This document shows, one piece after another, positions 37,282 through 46,495 of a stretch of DNA of 64,000 nucleotides. The position numbers were made by a program, and so were the translations under genes. Each line of letters begins with the position of its first letter. Positions within the stretch are counted from its first letter, which is position 1. The notes below the pieces were generated by a model. That model was given only the letters and a program-made list of their open reading frames with translations. It had not been told where the DNA came from and did no database searches. Source of the stretch: Rhodococcoides fascians A25f (GTDB taxonomy: Bacteria; Actinomycetota; Actinomycetes; Mycobacteriales; Mycobacteriaceae); the NCBI RefSeq assembly GCF_000760935.2, contig NZ_CP049744.1, forward strand, positions 1,832,501 to 1,896,500, written 5' to 3'.

Positions 37282-38778
37282 ATGAGCAGCGGAACACGAG
37301 TGAACACCGTCGACGGCGTCCTGCGACGGTCGGCAGCGAAATTCCCCGACCGTCTCGCGGTGACGTTCGAGGGACGCAGCCACACCTACCGAGAACTCGA
37401 TACCGCGGTCACCCGCGCCGCTCGTCGACTGCGTGCGATGGGGTTGGAGAAAGGTGACCGTGTGGCGGCGTACGGCGTCAACTCCGACGCGTACGTCGTC
37501 GCGTTCCTCGCCTGTGTCCGAGCCGGGTTGGTGCATGTTCCGATCAACTACGCGCTCGTGGGCGAGGAATTGCAGTACTTGCTGGATCAGTCGGGCTCAC
37601 GCGCGGTGCTGGTCGACCCAGCGTTGGCACCCATCCTCGACTCGGTTCGCACCAACCTGAGCATCGAGCACGTGGTGTCTCTTCCCGATGTGCTGGGCAC
37701 GGACGGCGACAGTTCCGACCTCGACTCCGCCGCAGAGTCGACCGACCTCGCTCAGTTGCTCTACACCTCCGGAACGACGTCGAAACCCAAGGGCGCGATG
37801 ATGTCTCACGGTGCGCTGGTTGCGGAGTACGTCTCGTGTGTCATCGCTCTCGGGTTCACTCAGGACGACGATCCGCTGCTAGTGATGCCGATGTACCACT
37901 CGGCGGGGATGCACGTGTTCATGCTGCCGTACCTGTCTGTGGGTGCCACTGTGCGTTTGATGCGTAGGCCCGACGTTCCGGAAATCCTGCGCCGCATAGA
38001 AGAAGAGAAGATCAAGTCGCTGTTCCTGGCACCTACGGTGTGGGTTCCGCTGGCCAATCACCCCGATCTGGAGACGCGCGATCTCTCGTCCTTGAAGAAG
38101 GCGCAGTACGGGTCGTCGATAATGCCGGTCACAGTGCTCACCCGACTGCGAGAGCGGTATCCGGACATCGAGTTCTACAACTGTTTCGGGCAGTCCGAAA
38201 TAGGGCCGCTGGCAACGGTATTGCTGCCTGCTGAGCACGAAGCGAGGCCGGCGTCGTGCGGCCGCGCGGTGTTCTTCGTCGAGACCCGCGTCGTCGACGC
38301 CGACGGCAACGATGTTCCGGACGGTGAGCCCGGCGAGATCCTCTACCGTTCCCCTCAGTTGTGCGACGGCTACTGGGACAAGCCGGAGGCGACGGCAGAT
38401 GCGTTCTCGGACGGGTGGTTTCATTCCGGCGATTTGGTGACCCGCGATGCCGAGGGGTTCATCACCGTCGTCGACCGGATCAAGGACGTGATCAATACCG
38501 GCGGCATTCTCGTCGCGTCACGCGAGGTGGAGGATGCGATCTACACCCATTCGGCGGTGGCCGAGGTCGCGGTGATCGGGACCCCCGACGACCGGTGGAT
38601 CGAGGCGGTCACTGCGGTCGTCGTACTGAAGGACGGGCAGCAGTTGTCGGTGGAGGCGTTGATCGACCACGTCAAGGGTCGCATCGCCCCGTTCAAGGTG
38701 CCCAAGACAGTCACGTTCGTCGACGAGTTACCGCGCAACCAGAGCGGGAAGCTGCTCAAGCGAGAGTTGCGCGGTTGA
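37282..38778 (+). CDS. acyl-CoA synthetase (AMP-dependent ligase, ANL superfamily)
   Basis: 498 residues. The AMP-binding P-loop is LLYTSGTTSKPKGAMMSH (near residue 160). The adenylate motifs FYNCFGQSEIGP and GWFHSGDLVTRDAEGFITVVDRIKD follow, and the C-terminal catalytic Lys is in NQSGKLLKREL. It activates a carboxylic acid to acyl-AMP and then acyl-CoA. The family resembles long-chain fatty acid and related ligases, and the precise chain length or ring substrate is not readable. A single gene divergent from DUF2231; it is followed by the convergent HNH gene. Confidence 0.9.
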   Translation: MSSGTRVNTVDGVLRRSAAKFPDRLAVTFEGRSHTYRELDTAVTRAARRLRAMGLEKGDRVAAYGVNSDAYVVAFLACVRAGLVHVPINYALVGEELQYLLDQSGSRAVLVDPALAPILDSVRTNLSIEHVVSLPDVLGTDGDSSDLDSAAESTDLAQLLYTSGTTSKPKGAMMSHGALVAEYVSCVIALGFTQDDDPLLVMPMYHSAGMHVFMLPYLSVGATVRLMRRPDVPEILRRIEEEKIKSLFLAPTVWVPLANHPDLETRDLSSLKKAQYGSSIMPVTVLTRLRERYPDIEFYNCFGQSEIGPLATVLLPAEHEARPASCGRAVFFVETRVVDADGNDVPDGEPGEILYRSPQLCDGYWDKPEATADAFSDGWFHSGDLVTRDAEGFITVVDRIKDVINTGGILVASREVEDAIYTHSAVAEVAVIGTPDDRWIEAVTAVVVLKDGQQLSVEALIDHVKGRIAPFKVPKTVTFVDELPRNQSGKLLKRELRG

Positions 38779-38785
38779 CCTGTTG

Positions 38786-40705
38786 TCAGGCTGCTCGCCG
38801 TTTTCGTCGGTGGTAGGTGGGGATGGGTTGTCTTGTGGGGTCGACGGATTCGGGTGGGATGGCGTACGGGTGTCCGTCCTCGCCCATGATCAATTGCCAG
38901 TCGCCGTGGTGGACGAGGCGGTGGCATTCCCCGCACACCAACGCGAGGTTGTTCAGATCGGTTGCGCCGCCGTCTTCCCAGAACTTCACGTGGTGGGCCT
39001 GGCACCACTGCGCGGGGCGGCCACACATCACGCAGCAGGTATCGCGGATGGTCAGGGCGATGCGTTGGTCGTCGCTGGCGAGCCTGGTGGTGCGCCCGAG
39101 CGCGAGCGGAACGCCGTGGTGGTCGACGATGACCGGGGTCAGGTCTGCGTCACAGGTGAGAAGTTCGGCAAGGAAGCGACTGATCGGGCCGGTCCAGTCG
39201 AGGTGGAACGGCCAGTCGGCGTCGCCCGGCTCGGGCGCAGACCCCTGCCCGGCACCACCACCACCGGCAGTATCGCCACCGGCTGCTGCCCCGCGGCGAG
39301 CATCGGCGTCGCCCGGCTCGGGCGCAGACCCCTGCCCGGCACCACCACCACCACCACCACCGGCAGTATCGCCGCCGGCTGCTGCCCCGCGGCGAGCACC
39401 GGCGTCGCCCGGCTCCGGCGCAGACTTCTGCCCGGCACCATCACCGCCCGCTGCTACTTTGCCGCGGGCACCGGCATCGCCCGGCTCGGGCGCAGGCCTC
39501 TGCCCGCCGCCATCACCGCCGGCTGTTGCATCGCCGCGAGCGTCGGTATGGCCTCGGGCAGCGCCGTCAGGACGCGGGTCGGTGGGACCGGTGCTGTCAC
39601 CCTCTTCGTGACGCACAGCGTCGCCGCCGGAACCGACACCGTGACGGCCGGCACCGCCGCTCGAAACACTCTCGGCGACTGCACTCGTTCCCGTCGGATC
39701 CGTTGTTGCGCTTCCGGGTTGCTCCTTGCCGCGGTGGGCGAGCAAGTCCCGCAGTGGAACGATCAGGTGCACCGACGCGCGAGACCCGCCCGCCGACCCG
39801 CGGTTGCTGCCGCGCAGGTGTCGGTCGAGGATCTGATCAAGGGCGTCGGCTCGCCGCTTCGACGGGCTCCGTGGATCGCGCTCGCCACCGGGACCGGGCC
39901 GCGGAGCCGTCAACGCCGACAGGGCGGTGAGCAGCTTCTCGGCCAGCAATCGGTCGGCGTTGCCACCGAATTGATAACGACCGTTCGCGAGAGGATGAAG
40001 ATCGAATCGGTTCAGGTCCGGGTTCTCCGACACCGGTGCCGGCGCGGGAGTCGGCGGAACCGGCTCGGGTGCAGGCGGTTCCGGGTCGGGCAGCCTGCCG
40101 CTTGGAGTCGCTGAATGATCGCTCCGCCCCGCCTGATCTTGATGCTCCTGCTCCCGCTTTTCCTGCTCTCGTTGTTGTTGCTCGCGTCGGTCCTTCTCGT
40201 GCCGAGCTCGGGCGTCGTCCGCCGCAGAGTGCGCCAGTGCTTGCGCACGTGAGGTGACCTGACCGGCGGTATTGCGTATCGCGGTGTCGAGGAGTTCGGC
40301 GACGATTGCGTCGCGTCGTTGCTCGTCGAGGGTGGGGTCGGCCAGCAGAACGACGTCGTAGCCCTCGGCGATTGCTGCGGCGTGCGCGGCGTGAATCTCA
40401 CCGCAGGCGAGGGCGTCGAGCACGGTGTGGTGATCGTGCAGCCAGTATCCCAGTGCGTTCTGGCGGGCGGCTGATCCGTCGGTGATCCGGACCGATCGGG
40501 CGTACCAGCGGGTGACGGACGAGTGACCGAGTTTCATCGCCAAGCCGCGTCGGTCGATTTCAGCAAGCAGCGTCAATCTGGTTGCAGCGAGTGCGTTTTC
40601 GAGGGAGGTCACGTCAGCGAGCTCGGAGACCAATTCCTGGTCCCCGAGCCCGAACACATCCCCCCATGTCTTCACACCACGAAAGCTATACCCACCCACC
40701 GACAC
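38786..40705 (-). CDS. DUF222/HNH endonuclease domain protein with internal repeats (13E12-type)
   Basis: 639 residues. The N-terminal DUF222 domain (about 20-320) starts with VTSLENALAATRLTLLAEIDRRG. The C-terminal HNH nuclease is CVMCGRPAQWCQAHHVKFWEDGG followed by TDLNNLALVCGECHRLVHHG. Between them lies a low-complexity linker (about 345-490) containing four copies of a unit with the core SAPEPGDA and an Ala/Gly-rich tail, which is also a DNA minisatellite. Related REP13E12-type genes are multicopy in actinomycetes. Nuclease residues look intact. Whether it acts as a mobile or defence nuclease is unknown. Confidence 0.88.
   Translation of the reverse strand: MSVGGYSFRGVKTWGDVFGLGDQELVSELADVTSLENALAATRLTLLAEIDRRGLAMKLGHSSVTRWYARSVRITDGSAARQNALGYWLHDHHTVLDALACGEIHAAHAAAIAEGYDVVLLADPTLDEQRRDAIVAELLDTAIRNTAGQVTSRAQALAHSAADDARARHEKDRREQQQREQEKREQEHQDQAGRSDHSATPSGRLPDPEPPAPEPVPPTPAPAPVSENPDLNRFDLHPLANGRYQFGGNADRLLAEKLLTALSALTAPRPGPGGERDPRSPSKRRADALDQILDRHLRGSNRGSAGGSRASVHLIVPLRDLLAHRGKEQPGSATTDPTGTSAVAESVSSGGAGRHGVGSGGDAVRHEEGDSTGPTDPRPDGAARGHTDARGDATAGGDGGGQRPAPEPGDAGARGKVAAGGDGAGQKSAPEPGDAGARRGAAAGGDTAGGGGGGGAGQGSAPEPGDADARRGAAAGGDTAGGGGAGQGSAPEPGDADWPFHLDWTGPISRFLAELLTCDADLTPVIVDHHGVPLALGRTTRLASDDQRIALTIRDTCCVMCGRPAQWCQAHHVKFWEDGGATDLNNLALVCGECHRLVHHGDWQLIMGEDGHPYAIPPESVDPTRQPIPTYHRRKRRAA
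39221..39541. repeat. in-frame minisatellite inside the DUF222/HNH gene
   Basis: Four tandem copies beginning with (G/A)TCGCCCGGCTC at 39221, 39308, 39404 and 39476, so units of 87, 96 and 72 bases, all multiples of three. Variation comes largely from the number of CAC (Gly codon on the minus strand) triplets. The first two copies are nearly identical, suggesting recent expansion. It encodes a flexible linker between DUF222 and HNH. Confidence 0.85.
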
Positions 40706-40721
40706 GTTTCTGCGACGCCGG

Positions 40722-41117
40722 TCAACGCTTCCAGCGAATACGGATCGGGCCCTTCGCAGTGGACGGATCGACCACGGATCCTTTCTGGGTGATCTCTACT
40801 TCTCCTGCGTCGACCATGCGGCGAGCAGCGCGGCGGACCGGCTCCATCAACTCGCGCCATCCGTCGTCGGACAGTGCTCGTGCCACGTCGGAGGGGCAGA
40901 TCGTGGCGTCGCGGGATCTGGCGTCGAGCAGGGTGCGAATCTTGTCTTCGAGTTCCTTGTCGGTGCTGCTCACCTTGTGTCGCCGGCACGCGTCGCTGCA
41001 GTACTTGATGTCATCCCAGTTCTTCTCCCACTTCTTGCGCCACTCGATTCTCCGCCCGCACGATGCGCAGACCTTGTCCGCGGGGTGAGCCGTGGGGGAG
41101 CGACGGGAGTGGGCCAT
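40722..41117 (-). CDS. DUF2256-DUF3253 fusion protein
   Basis: 131 residues. The N-terminal half has four likely zinc ligands, C17, C20, C40 and C44, in CASCGRRIEWRKKWEKNW and YCSDACR, which is the DUF2256 pattern. The C-terminal half (about 55-131) is DUF3253, a small winged-helix-like domain with SDVARALSDDGWRELMEPVRRAARRM. It may bind nucleic acid; function unknown. The ATG at 41117 is chosen over an open extension to 41288, which is antisense to the deformylase. Confidence 0.85.
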   Translation of the reverse strand: MAHSRRSPTAHPADKVCASCGRRIEWRKKWEKNWDDIKYCSDACRRHKVSSTDKELEDKIRTLLDARSRDATICPSDVARALSDDGWRELMEPVRRAARRMVDAGEVEITQKGSVVDPSTAKGPIRIRWKR

Positions 41118-41139
41118 GCTTCGACAGTAACCTCGTCGC

Positions 41140-41706
41140 ATGGCGATTCGATCCATCCTCATTGCCGGCGACCCGCGTCTGACGACCCGAGCCACTCCCG
41201 TCACCGAGTTCGATGCGGAACTGGCAGCGTTCGTGGACGACCTGTTCGAGACGAACACCGCCGCGCACGGGGCCGGCCTCGCGGCCAACCAAGTCGGTGA
41301 TCCGCGCGCAGCTTTCGTCTACGACCTGCGCGACAGCGGAGTGCGTCACCGCGGGCACGTGATCAATCCGGTGCTCGAGACGTCGGCGATCCCGGAGACG
41401 ATGCCAGCCCCGGAGGACCCCGAAGGGTGTCTGTCGGTCCCTGGGGAGCGGTACCCCACGGGACGCGCCGAGTGGGCCCGCGTCACCGGCGTCGATGTGG
41501 AGGGGAATGCGGTGACGGTCGAGGGCGAGGGCTACCTGGCTCGGTGTCTGCAGCACGAGTGCGACCATCTGGCCGGCCACCTGTATCTCGACCGCCTGAT
41601 CGGACGCAATCAGCGTGCAGCGAAGAAGATGGTCAAAGCCAATGGGTGGTCGGGACCGGGCAACAGCTGGCTGCCCGGATCCGACTCGAACCCGTTCGGT
41701 TGGTGA
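41140..41706 (+). CDS. def: peptide deformylase
   Basis: 188 residues. The three deformylase motifs are [11 protein letters not shown] (residues 43-53), EGCLSVPG (95-102, metal ligand C97) and [16 protein letters not shown] (metal ligands H139 and H143, catalytic E140). It removes the formyl group from new N-termini, using Fe2+ or Zn2+. Rhodococci usually carry more than one def gene, so this may be a secondary copy; no fmt gene is adjacent. It diverges from the DUF2256-DUF3253 gene. Confidence 0.94.
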   Translation: MAIRSILIAGDPRLTTRATPVTEFDAELAAFVDDLFETNTAAHGAGLAANQVGDPRAAFVYDLRDSGVRHRGHVINPVLETSAIPETMPAPEDPEGCLSVPGERYPTGRAEWARVTGVDVEGNAVTVEGEGYLARCLQHECDHLAGHLYLDRLIGRNQRAAKKMVKANGWSGPGNSWLPGSDSNPFGW

Positions 41707-41789
41707 TCAGCACGCCCCGGTGACAGCGCACTCTGTCGAGCGCTCCATCCTCGAACTGCGCTGCCGCCGAACACGGCACACTGGAAACC

Positions 41790-42203
41790 ATGACCCCAAT
41801 CGAAGCTCCCATCGTCGCCGAGCGGCTCGGCCGTCGTCTCACGGTGTGGGGTGGTGGAAGTGTGCTCGCCGGAACCATGTTGGCGTTGCGCGGCTCGTCG
41901 CCCGCACGACGAGCGTTCGGTCTGCAGACGGCCGGGTGGGGTGCGATCGACCTGGCGATCGCGGGTGCCGGCGCACTGAATTCGAAGCCGCCGACGGCTG
42001 CGAGCCTCAGCCGGCTCTTGTGGATCAACGCGGGTCTCGACGTCCTCTACATCGCGACCGGTGCGCACATCGCCGTCAGGAAGCCTCGCTTCCGCCGCCG
42101 GATCACTGCCGACCAGGCGTTAGGCCACGGAACGGCAGTTGTGGTCCAAGGCGTAGCCCTGCTGGTTCTGGACACGACGCACGCACGCATGATTTCCGGC
42201 TAA
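41790..42203 (+). CDS. small membrane protein (DUF6992-like)
   Basis: 137 residues with four hydrophobic segments, including VWGGGSVLAGTMLALRG, FGLQTAGWGAIDLAIAGAGAL, LLWINAGLDVLYIATGAHIAV and HGTAVVVQGVALLVLDTTHA. The pattern QTAGWGAIDLAIA...LLWINAGLDVLYI is seen in uncharacterised DUF6992-type membrane proteins of actinomycetes. Located 83 bases after the deformylase gene, same strand. Function unknown. Confidence 0.7.
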   Translation: MTPIEAPIVAERLGRRLTVWGGGSVLAGTMLALRGSSPARRAFGLQTAGWGAIDLAIAGAGALNSKPPTAASLSRLLWINAGLDVLYIATGAHIAVRKPRFRRRITADQALGHGTAVVVQGVALLVLDTTHARMISG

Positions 42204-42345
42204 TCACACGAGTGTCATTCCCGCAGTAGGCGATTTGTCAAGTACCGACACGACCCATTTGTTGCGCGATGAGTAGATTTGCGTAACACTCGTCCCATCA
42301 GTCACATGAGTATCGTGGGTCACACGGGAAACGGTGGGTTCGTCC

Positions 42346-43614
42346 ATGCGTGTACGTAGTCGGCAGATCGCTGTCGGGGCTGTCCTGGCACTGGCAGTGA
42401 GCGGGCTCAGCGCTCTGACCGCGCCGACCGTCTCGGCCGAGCCGTGTGGTGGCCTCGGCGGACCGGGCTCGTCGCCGCTCTTCGGGTCCTCGGGCAGCGC
42501 GGGGATGTCGGGAAAGAACCCCCAGGGTCCGCAGGGCCCTCTTCCGCGCCTCACCGGCAACACGCAGAGCATCGCCTGGGTCACCGGCCCGCAGAGCGTG
42601 AACGACACCTACAACACTCTGGCGATGTCGGGAACCGACCTGGGCATCAGTTGGGACAACGGCTCCGGCCAGATCCTGATGGCGTTCGGCGACACGTTCG
42701 GCGATTGCTCGTCCGGAAATGCGCAGTGGCGCAGCAATGCTCTGTTCCGGTCGGACAAGGCGTCGACCGATCTCTCCCAAGGGATCAAGATCGGCCCGGC
42801 CGACCCGAACAACAGCACCTCGGGTGCTGTTGTCCGAGCCGACAATCCACGCTATGCCGCCGAGATCATCTCGAGCGCAAAGCTACCGAGCGTCGAGGAC
42901 ACGACCATCCCCACGGCGGCCATCGCGATCGGCAGCACCCAGTACATCAACTACATGTCGGTGCAGAGCTGGGGCGCGCCCGGTCGCTGGATCACGAACT
43001 ACTCCGCGACGGCCAAATCGACCGACAACGGCCAGAATTGGACGACGGATCCCAAGACGATCCGCGTCAACAAGGGCGTCACGATCCCCGGCTTCACCAA
43101 TGTCCACGAGAGCCAGGGGAAATTCCAGCAGAGTGCCTACGTGCTGAGCCGCGATGGTAAGACCCTGTACCAGTTCGGCACCCCCAACGGACGATTCGGT
43201 GATGCCTTCGTCTCACGGGTCGCGTCGGCCGACATCGAGAATCTCGACGCGTACGAGTACTCGACGCAGGATCCCGACCCAACCAAGCAGTGGTCGAAGA
43301 ACATCGGCGATACCGTCGCCATCGTCAAGGGTCCGGTCAGCGAAATGTCCGTTGCGTGGAACGACTACCTCGGCCGGTACGTGATGATGTACGGGGACGA
43401 GAACTCTCGTACGTTGGTCGCGCGCACCGCCGAGAATCCCGAGGGACCGTGGAGCGCGCCGAAGACGATCCTCGACGCGAACCAGACGGCGGGCGGTATC
43501 TACGCACCGTTCATTCATCCGATGTCGAGCGGAAAAGACCTGTACTTCACTGCATCTCGGTGGTCGGACTACAACGTGCTGCTGCTCAAGACGAACCTCG
43601 ATGCGCTGAAGTGA
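42346..43614 (+). CDS. secreted DUF4185 protein, candidate endo-D-arabinanase (GH183)
   Basis: 422 residues. A Sec signal peptide (VRSRQIAVGAVLALAVSGL..) is cleaved likely after VSA at about residue 31. The rest is a DUF4185 beta-propeller-like domain: LMAFGDTFGDC, EMSVAWNDYLGRYVMMYGDE and GGIYAPFIHPMSSGKDLYFTASRWSDYNVLLLK. DUF4185 has been reclassified as glycoside hydrolase family GH183, endo-D-arabinanases acting on mycobacterial arabinogalactan and lipoarabinomannan. In a mycolata host it may remodel its own wall arabinan or attack that of related cells. Start at ATG 42346; a GTG lies 12 bases upstream. Confidence 0.82.
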   Translation: MRVRSRQIAVGAVLALAVSGLSALTAPTVSAEPCGGLGGPGSSPLFGSSGSAGMSGKNPQGPQGPLPRLTGNTQSIAWVTGPQSVNDTYNTLAMSGTDLGISWDNGSGQILMAFGDTFGDCSSGNAQWRSNALFRSDKASTDLSQGIKIGPADPNNSTSGAVVRADNPRYAAEIISSAKLPSVEDTTIPTAAIAIGSTQYINYMSVQSWGAPGRWITNYSATAKSTDNGQNWTTDPKTIRVNKGVTIPGFTNVHESQGKFQQSAYVLSRDGKTLYQFGTPNGRFGDAFVSRVASADIENLDAYEYSTQDPDPTKQWSKNIGDTVAIVKGPVSEMSVAWNDYLGRYVMMYGDENSRTLVARTAENPEGPWSAPKTILDANQTAGGIYAPFIHPMSSGKDLYFTASRWSDYNVLLLKTNLDALK

Positions 43615-44209
43615 ACTCCGCCGATCGTTCGACGGCGGCTTCCAGGTAAGCGTCGACGTCCACATCGAGCGCTGCGGAGAGCAGCCCGCGGCGAATCGTC
43701 GAGCGATATCTGCTCGACGGTGCGCCGGGCTCCCGCACGATCGAGCTGGTCAGTGTGAAGGCCGGAATTCCGTCGATGTCCGGAAGCCGCAGCAGTGCAT
43801 CGTATTTCCCGCGGAAGCTCTCGCCCTCGCGATCCACTTCCAGCTGCGACCACTGTCCGACGGCGAGCGTCTCCGTCGCCCCGACATCGATGGCTGCGAC
43901 GACGTTCTCGACCGCAGCCAGGTGAGCGAACTGGGTTCGTTCGATCAGATAGCCATGCGCTACAGAACGATTCGCAGGATCGACCTTCGTCGACACGAAG
44001 GCGGATGCTCCGGTCCAGCGCCGGGAGACGCCCGCGAAGTACAGCGCATGATCGATCCACAGCCACCGTTGTTCGGTAGGTAGTGACGCGGCGGGTGCCG
44101 GCGGGTGCGCGCCGAATTCCGAGTGCTCGTCGGATCCGGTCAGGTAGGTATGGAACCTCTCTTGCAGCAGATTGGACCCGTACGAGACGTACCACAGCCG
44201 TTCGCTCAT
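43586..44209 (-). CDS. gamma-glutamylcyclotransferase-fold protein
   Basis: 207 residues. The N-terminal MSERLWYVSYGSNLLQERFHTYLTG contains the YGSNL substrate loop of the GGCT/AIG2-like fold, a form often mislabelled histone deacetylase in actinomycete annotations. The segment HALYFAGVSRRWTG follows. Function in this subgroup is unknown. Its start overlaps the stop of the upstream GIY-YIG-like gene by four bases, so the two are translationally coupled. Its 3' end overlaps the convergent DUF4185 gene by 29 bases. Confidence 0.7.
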   Translation of the reverse strand: MSERLWYVSYGSNLLQERFHTYLTGSDEHSEFGAHPPAPAASLPTEQRWLWIDHALYFAGVSRRWTGASAFVSTKVDPANRSVAHGYLIERTQFAHLAAVENVVAAIDVGATETLAVGQWSQLEVDREGESFRGKYDALLRLPDIDGIPAFTLTSSIVREPGAPSSRYRSTIRRGLLSAALDVDVDAYLEAAVERSAEFTSAHRGSS

Positions 44210-45162
44210 TCGGCCTCGAACAGCTGCCGGTACGCTTCGGCGAGTAGGTCGGCCGCGAGATCGTGGTTGTGTGCCGCTGCGCCCGTTGAGTTTCCGGACC
44301 GCATCAGTCGAGCGTTGAGGCCGTAGGCGAGGTCGTCGAAAGTGTCGTCGTCGATACCCAGGTCAACGTCCACGTCCTCTTCCAGCAGCGCCCCGAGGTC
44401 GATCGACCACGACCACACGCGTTCGTCTCGGTACGGTCCGCGTCCGGCGCTGACGGTCTCGTTGGAGATCTCGAGCTGCTCGTCGGTCCGGTCGCGCGGA
44501 ACGTTGGTATTGATGCGCAGGTCCAGCTCGATCGTGTCGTCGTCGTGCATGATCTCGTCGACGCGAAGGGTTTCGAATCCGCCGCACGTCAGCGTCAGCA
44601 GACGTCGAGGACCGCTCTCGTCCTGTGCGTCGGACAGAGCGCTGATCTGCCACAGGTACTTCTCGGTGTTCGCCGGATCGGGGATAGAGGAGTTGATGTA
44701 GTCGGCCACGATGCTGCGGATGGCGGGGTAAGCGATGTGGTCGGACAGCTCCCAGAACCGTCGACGGCTCTGCCCGACGGCCGCGTCCAGCAGCGTTGCG
44801 CGCTTGGCGCGTTCCTTCGGCAATGCGGCTTTCGCGCTCGGTGCGTCGCCGATCGCGGTCGGCTCCGCCGGACGCTGACGCAGGTCGATCAGTTGCGAGA
44901 CGAGCGCTGTCAACTGCTCGAGTTTGCCCTCGGTCCCGGGGGCGAAGTCGAGCGACTCGATGTCGGCCCAGATGGCGCGGTCGGCGGCGAATTGGGCTGC
45001 CACGGAGTCGGAGTATCCGACGAAGGCCTCGTCGTTCGTGAAGTGCAGGATGTACAGCCCGGATCGGTGATCCTTGGCCGCGAAGGTCGTGGCGATGGAT
45101 CCGGCATCGATGACATCGAACCGCTCGAAGGCGAACCCGTCGGGTGTGGAATCAGTCGGCAT
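44206..45162 (-). CDS. GIY-YIG-like domain protein of unknown function
   Basis: 318 acidic residues. Near residues 33-80, SGLYILHFTNDEAFVGYSDSVAAQFAADRAIWADIESLDFAPG has the GIY- and YIG-type strands (GLYILHF, AFVGYS), the following Arg and a later Glu typical of GIY-YIG nucleases. The remaining 230 residues match nothing recognised; they include a helical stretch and a C-terminal part with HNHDLAADLLAEAYRQLFEAE. First gene of a two-gene unit with the GGCT-fold gene. The start at ATG 45162 is chosen over 45195. It may be a nuclease or only share its fold. Confidence 0.62.
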   Translation of the reverse strand: MPTDSTPDGFAFERFDVIDAGSIATTFAAKDHRSGLYILHFTNDEAFVGYSDSVAAQFAADRAIWADIESLDFAPGTEGKLEQLTALVSQLIDLRQRPAEPTAIGDAPSAKAALPKERAKRATLLDAAVGQSRRRFWELSDHIAYPAIRSIVADYINSSIPDPANTEKYLWQISALSDAQDESGPRRLLTLTCGGFETLRVDEIMHDDDTIELDLRINTNVPRDRTDEQLEISNETVSAGRGPYRDERVWSWSIDLGALLEEDVDVDLGIDDDTFDDLAYGLNARLMRSGNSTGAAAHNHDLAADLLAEAYRQLFEAE

Positions 45163-45482
45163 GGTCGAGAATCTACCGATGTGAGCTGAAAGCACCTATT
45201 TCCGGCCTTGTCCGCAATGTCGGGAATTCGTTCCAGAAACCGATGATTTAGGTGAACCTTCGTAAATTCGACGTTCAGACTTGTTCTGGCACCGCCTGTT
45301 CCGCATTGTCCGATGTACCGGAGGTACTTCCGCTACCGTGAACGAAAGACGAATTCGTGGTGCTATCTTGTGGAATGTCTGTTTCCACCGCTAACGAAAC
45401 AAGCAGGTAACACGCGGTGTGAACAATGCCGAGAGCAGTGCCATCGGGCACGGCCGTGGTGCTCGATGGAAGGTGGTTTCGC
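45163..45482. other. intergenic region, promoter area of the peptide transporter
   Basis: 320 bases, less GC-rich than the surrounding genes, between the divergent GIY-YIG-like and permease genes. It holds a GTACC-GGA-GGTAC inverted repeat at 45315-45327 and a perfect ACGAATTCGT palindrome at 45349-45358, candidate regulator sites. No convincing gene was found. Confidence 0.5.
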
Positions 45483-46463
45483 GTGGGCGGTTATCTTGCG
45501 CGGAGGTTGCTGAACTACGTCGTCCTACTGCTCATCGCGACGTTTCTGACCTATCTTCTGGCCTCGCTCACGTTCGATCCGCTGTCCAATCTGCTCAGTC
45601 GCAATCCGCCGCCGTCGAGCGCTGTACTCGATGCCAAGCGCGCCGCGCTGCATCTGGACGACAACCCCGTGCTGCGCTATCTGAAGTGGCTGTGGGCTGT
45701 GCTTCATGGTGACTTCGGTCAGACCATCGCGGCCGGCTCCGTCAACGACGAACTGTGGCGACGCATCCTCGTCTCGCTGCGGTTGGTAGTGCTCGGCACC
45801 GTCCTGGGCGCCGTGCTCGGCACGCTCGTCGGTGCGTACGGTGCCGTCCGGCAGTACAAGATCTTCGATCACGTCGCGACTGTCGTGACGTTCATCCTCA
45901 TCAGCACTCCGATCCTGGTTCTGGCACCGGTTCTCAAATACCTTGCTGTGCAGGTCAATCAGAGCACCGGAAGCCAGTTCTTCCAATACACCGGTGAGAC
46001 GTCGACAACGCTCGCCCCCGGTCTGATGAACGAAATCATCGACCGCGCACAGCATTTGCTGTTGCCGACCGTCGTCCTGATGTTGTTCACCATCGGCGGT
46101 TACAGCCGCTACATGCGCAGCTCCATGCTCGACGAGCTGAACATGGACTACATCCGCACGGCGCGCGGCAAAGGGCTCACCCGCGGCCGCGCGATCTTCA
46201 AGCACGGTTTCCGTACTGCTCTGATCCCGATGGCGACGCTGTTCGCGTTCGGTATGGGCGCGGTGATCACCGGTGCCACGTTCACCGAGCGCGTCTTCGG
46301 TTGGTACGGCATGGGGGACTGGCTGATCTACGGCATCACCAGTCAGGACATCAACATCACGCTTGCAGTTTCGCTGTTCACCGCTCTGTCGGTGCTCGTC
46401 TCCGGCATGTTGACCGACATCTTCACCGCCGCTCTCGACCCGCGCGTTCGCTACGCGGACTGA
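45483..46463 (+). CDS. oligopeptide/dipeptide ABC transporter permease (DppB/OppB type)
   Basis: 326 residues, six predicted helices. The N-terminal segment GGYLARRLLNYVVLLLIATFLTYLLASL is the usual OppB start. The EAA loop contacting the ATPase is RTARGKGLTRGRAIFKHGFRTALIP. GTG 45483 has a GGAAGGTGG site at good spacing, whereas the frame's first ATG at 45426 adds residues unlike the family. First gene of a five-component importer operon. Confidence 0.92.
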   Translation: MGGYLARRLLNYVVLLLIATFLTYLLASLTFDPLSNLLSRNPPPSSAVLDAKRAALHLDDNPVLRYLKWLWAVLHGDFGQTIAAGSVNDELWRRILVSLRLVVLGTVLGAVLGTLVGAYGAVRQYKIFDHVATVVTFILISTPILVLAPVLKYLAVQVNQSTGSQFFQYTGETSTTLAPGLMNEIIDRAQHLLLPTVVLMLFTIGGYSRYMRSSMLDELNMDYIRTARGKGLTRGRAIFKHGFRTALIPMATLFAFGMGAVITGATFTERVFGWYGMGDWLIYGITSQDINITLAVSLFTALSVLVSGMLTDIFTAALDPRVRYAD

Positions 46464-46495
46464 CCCACCACCTCGGACGAAAGAAAGGACTGGCG

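Noticed and set aside
39221..39541. CRISPR-like direct repeats
   Set aside because: Units are contiguous multiples of three, lack unique spacers and lie inside a coding gene.
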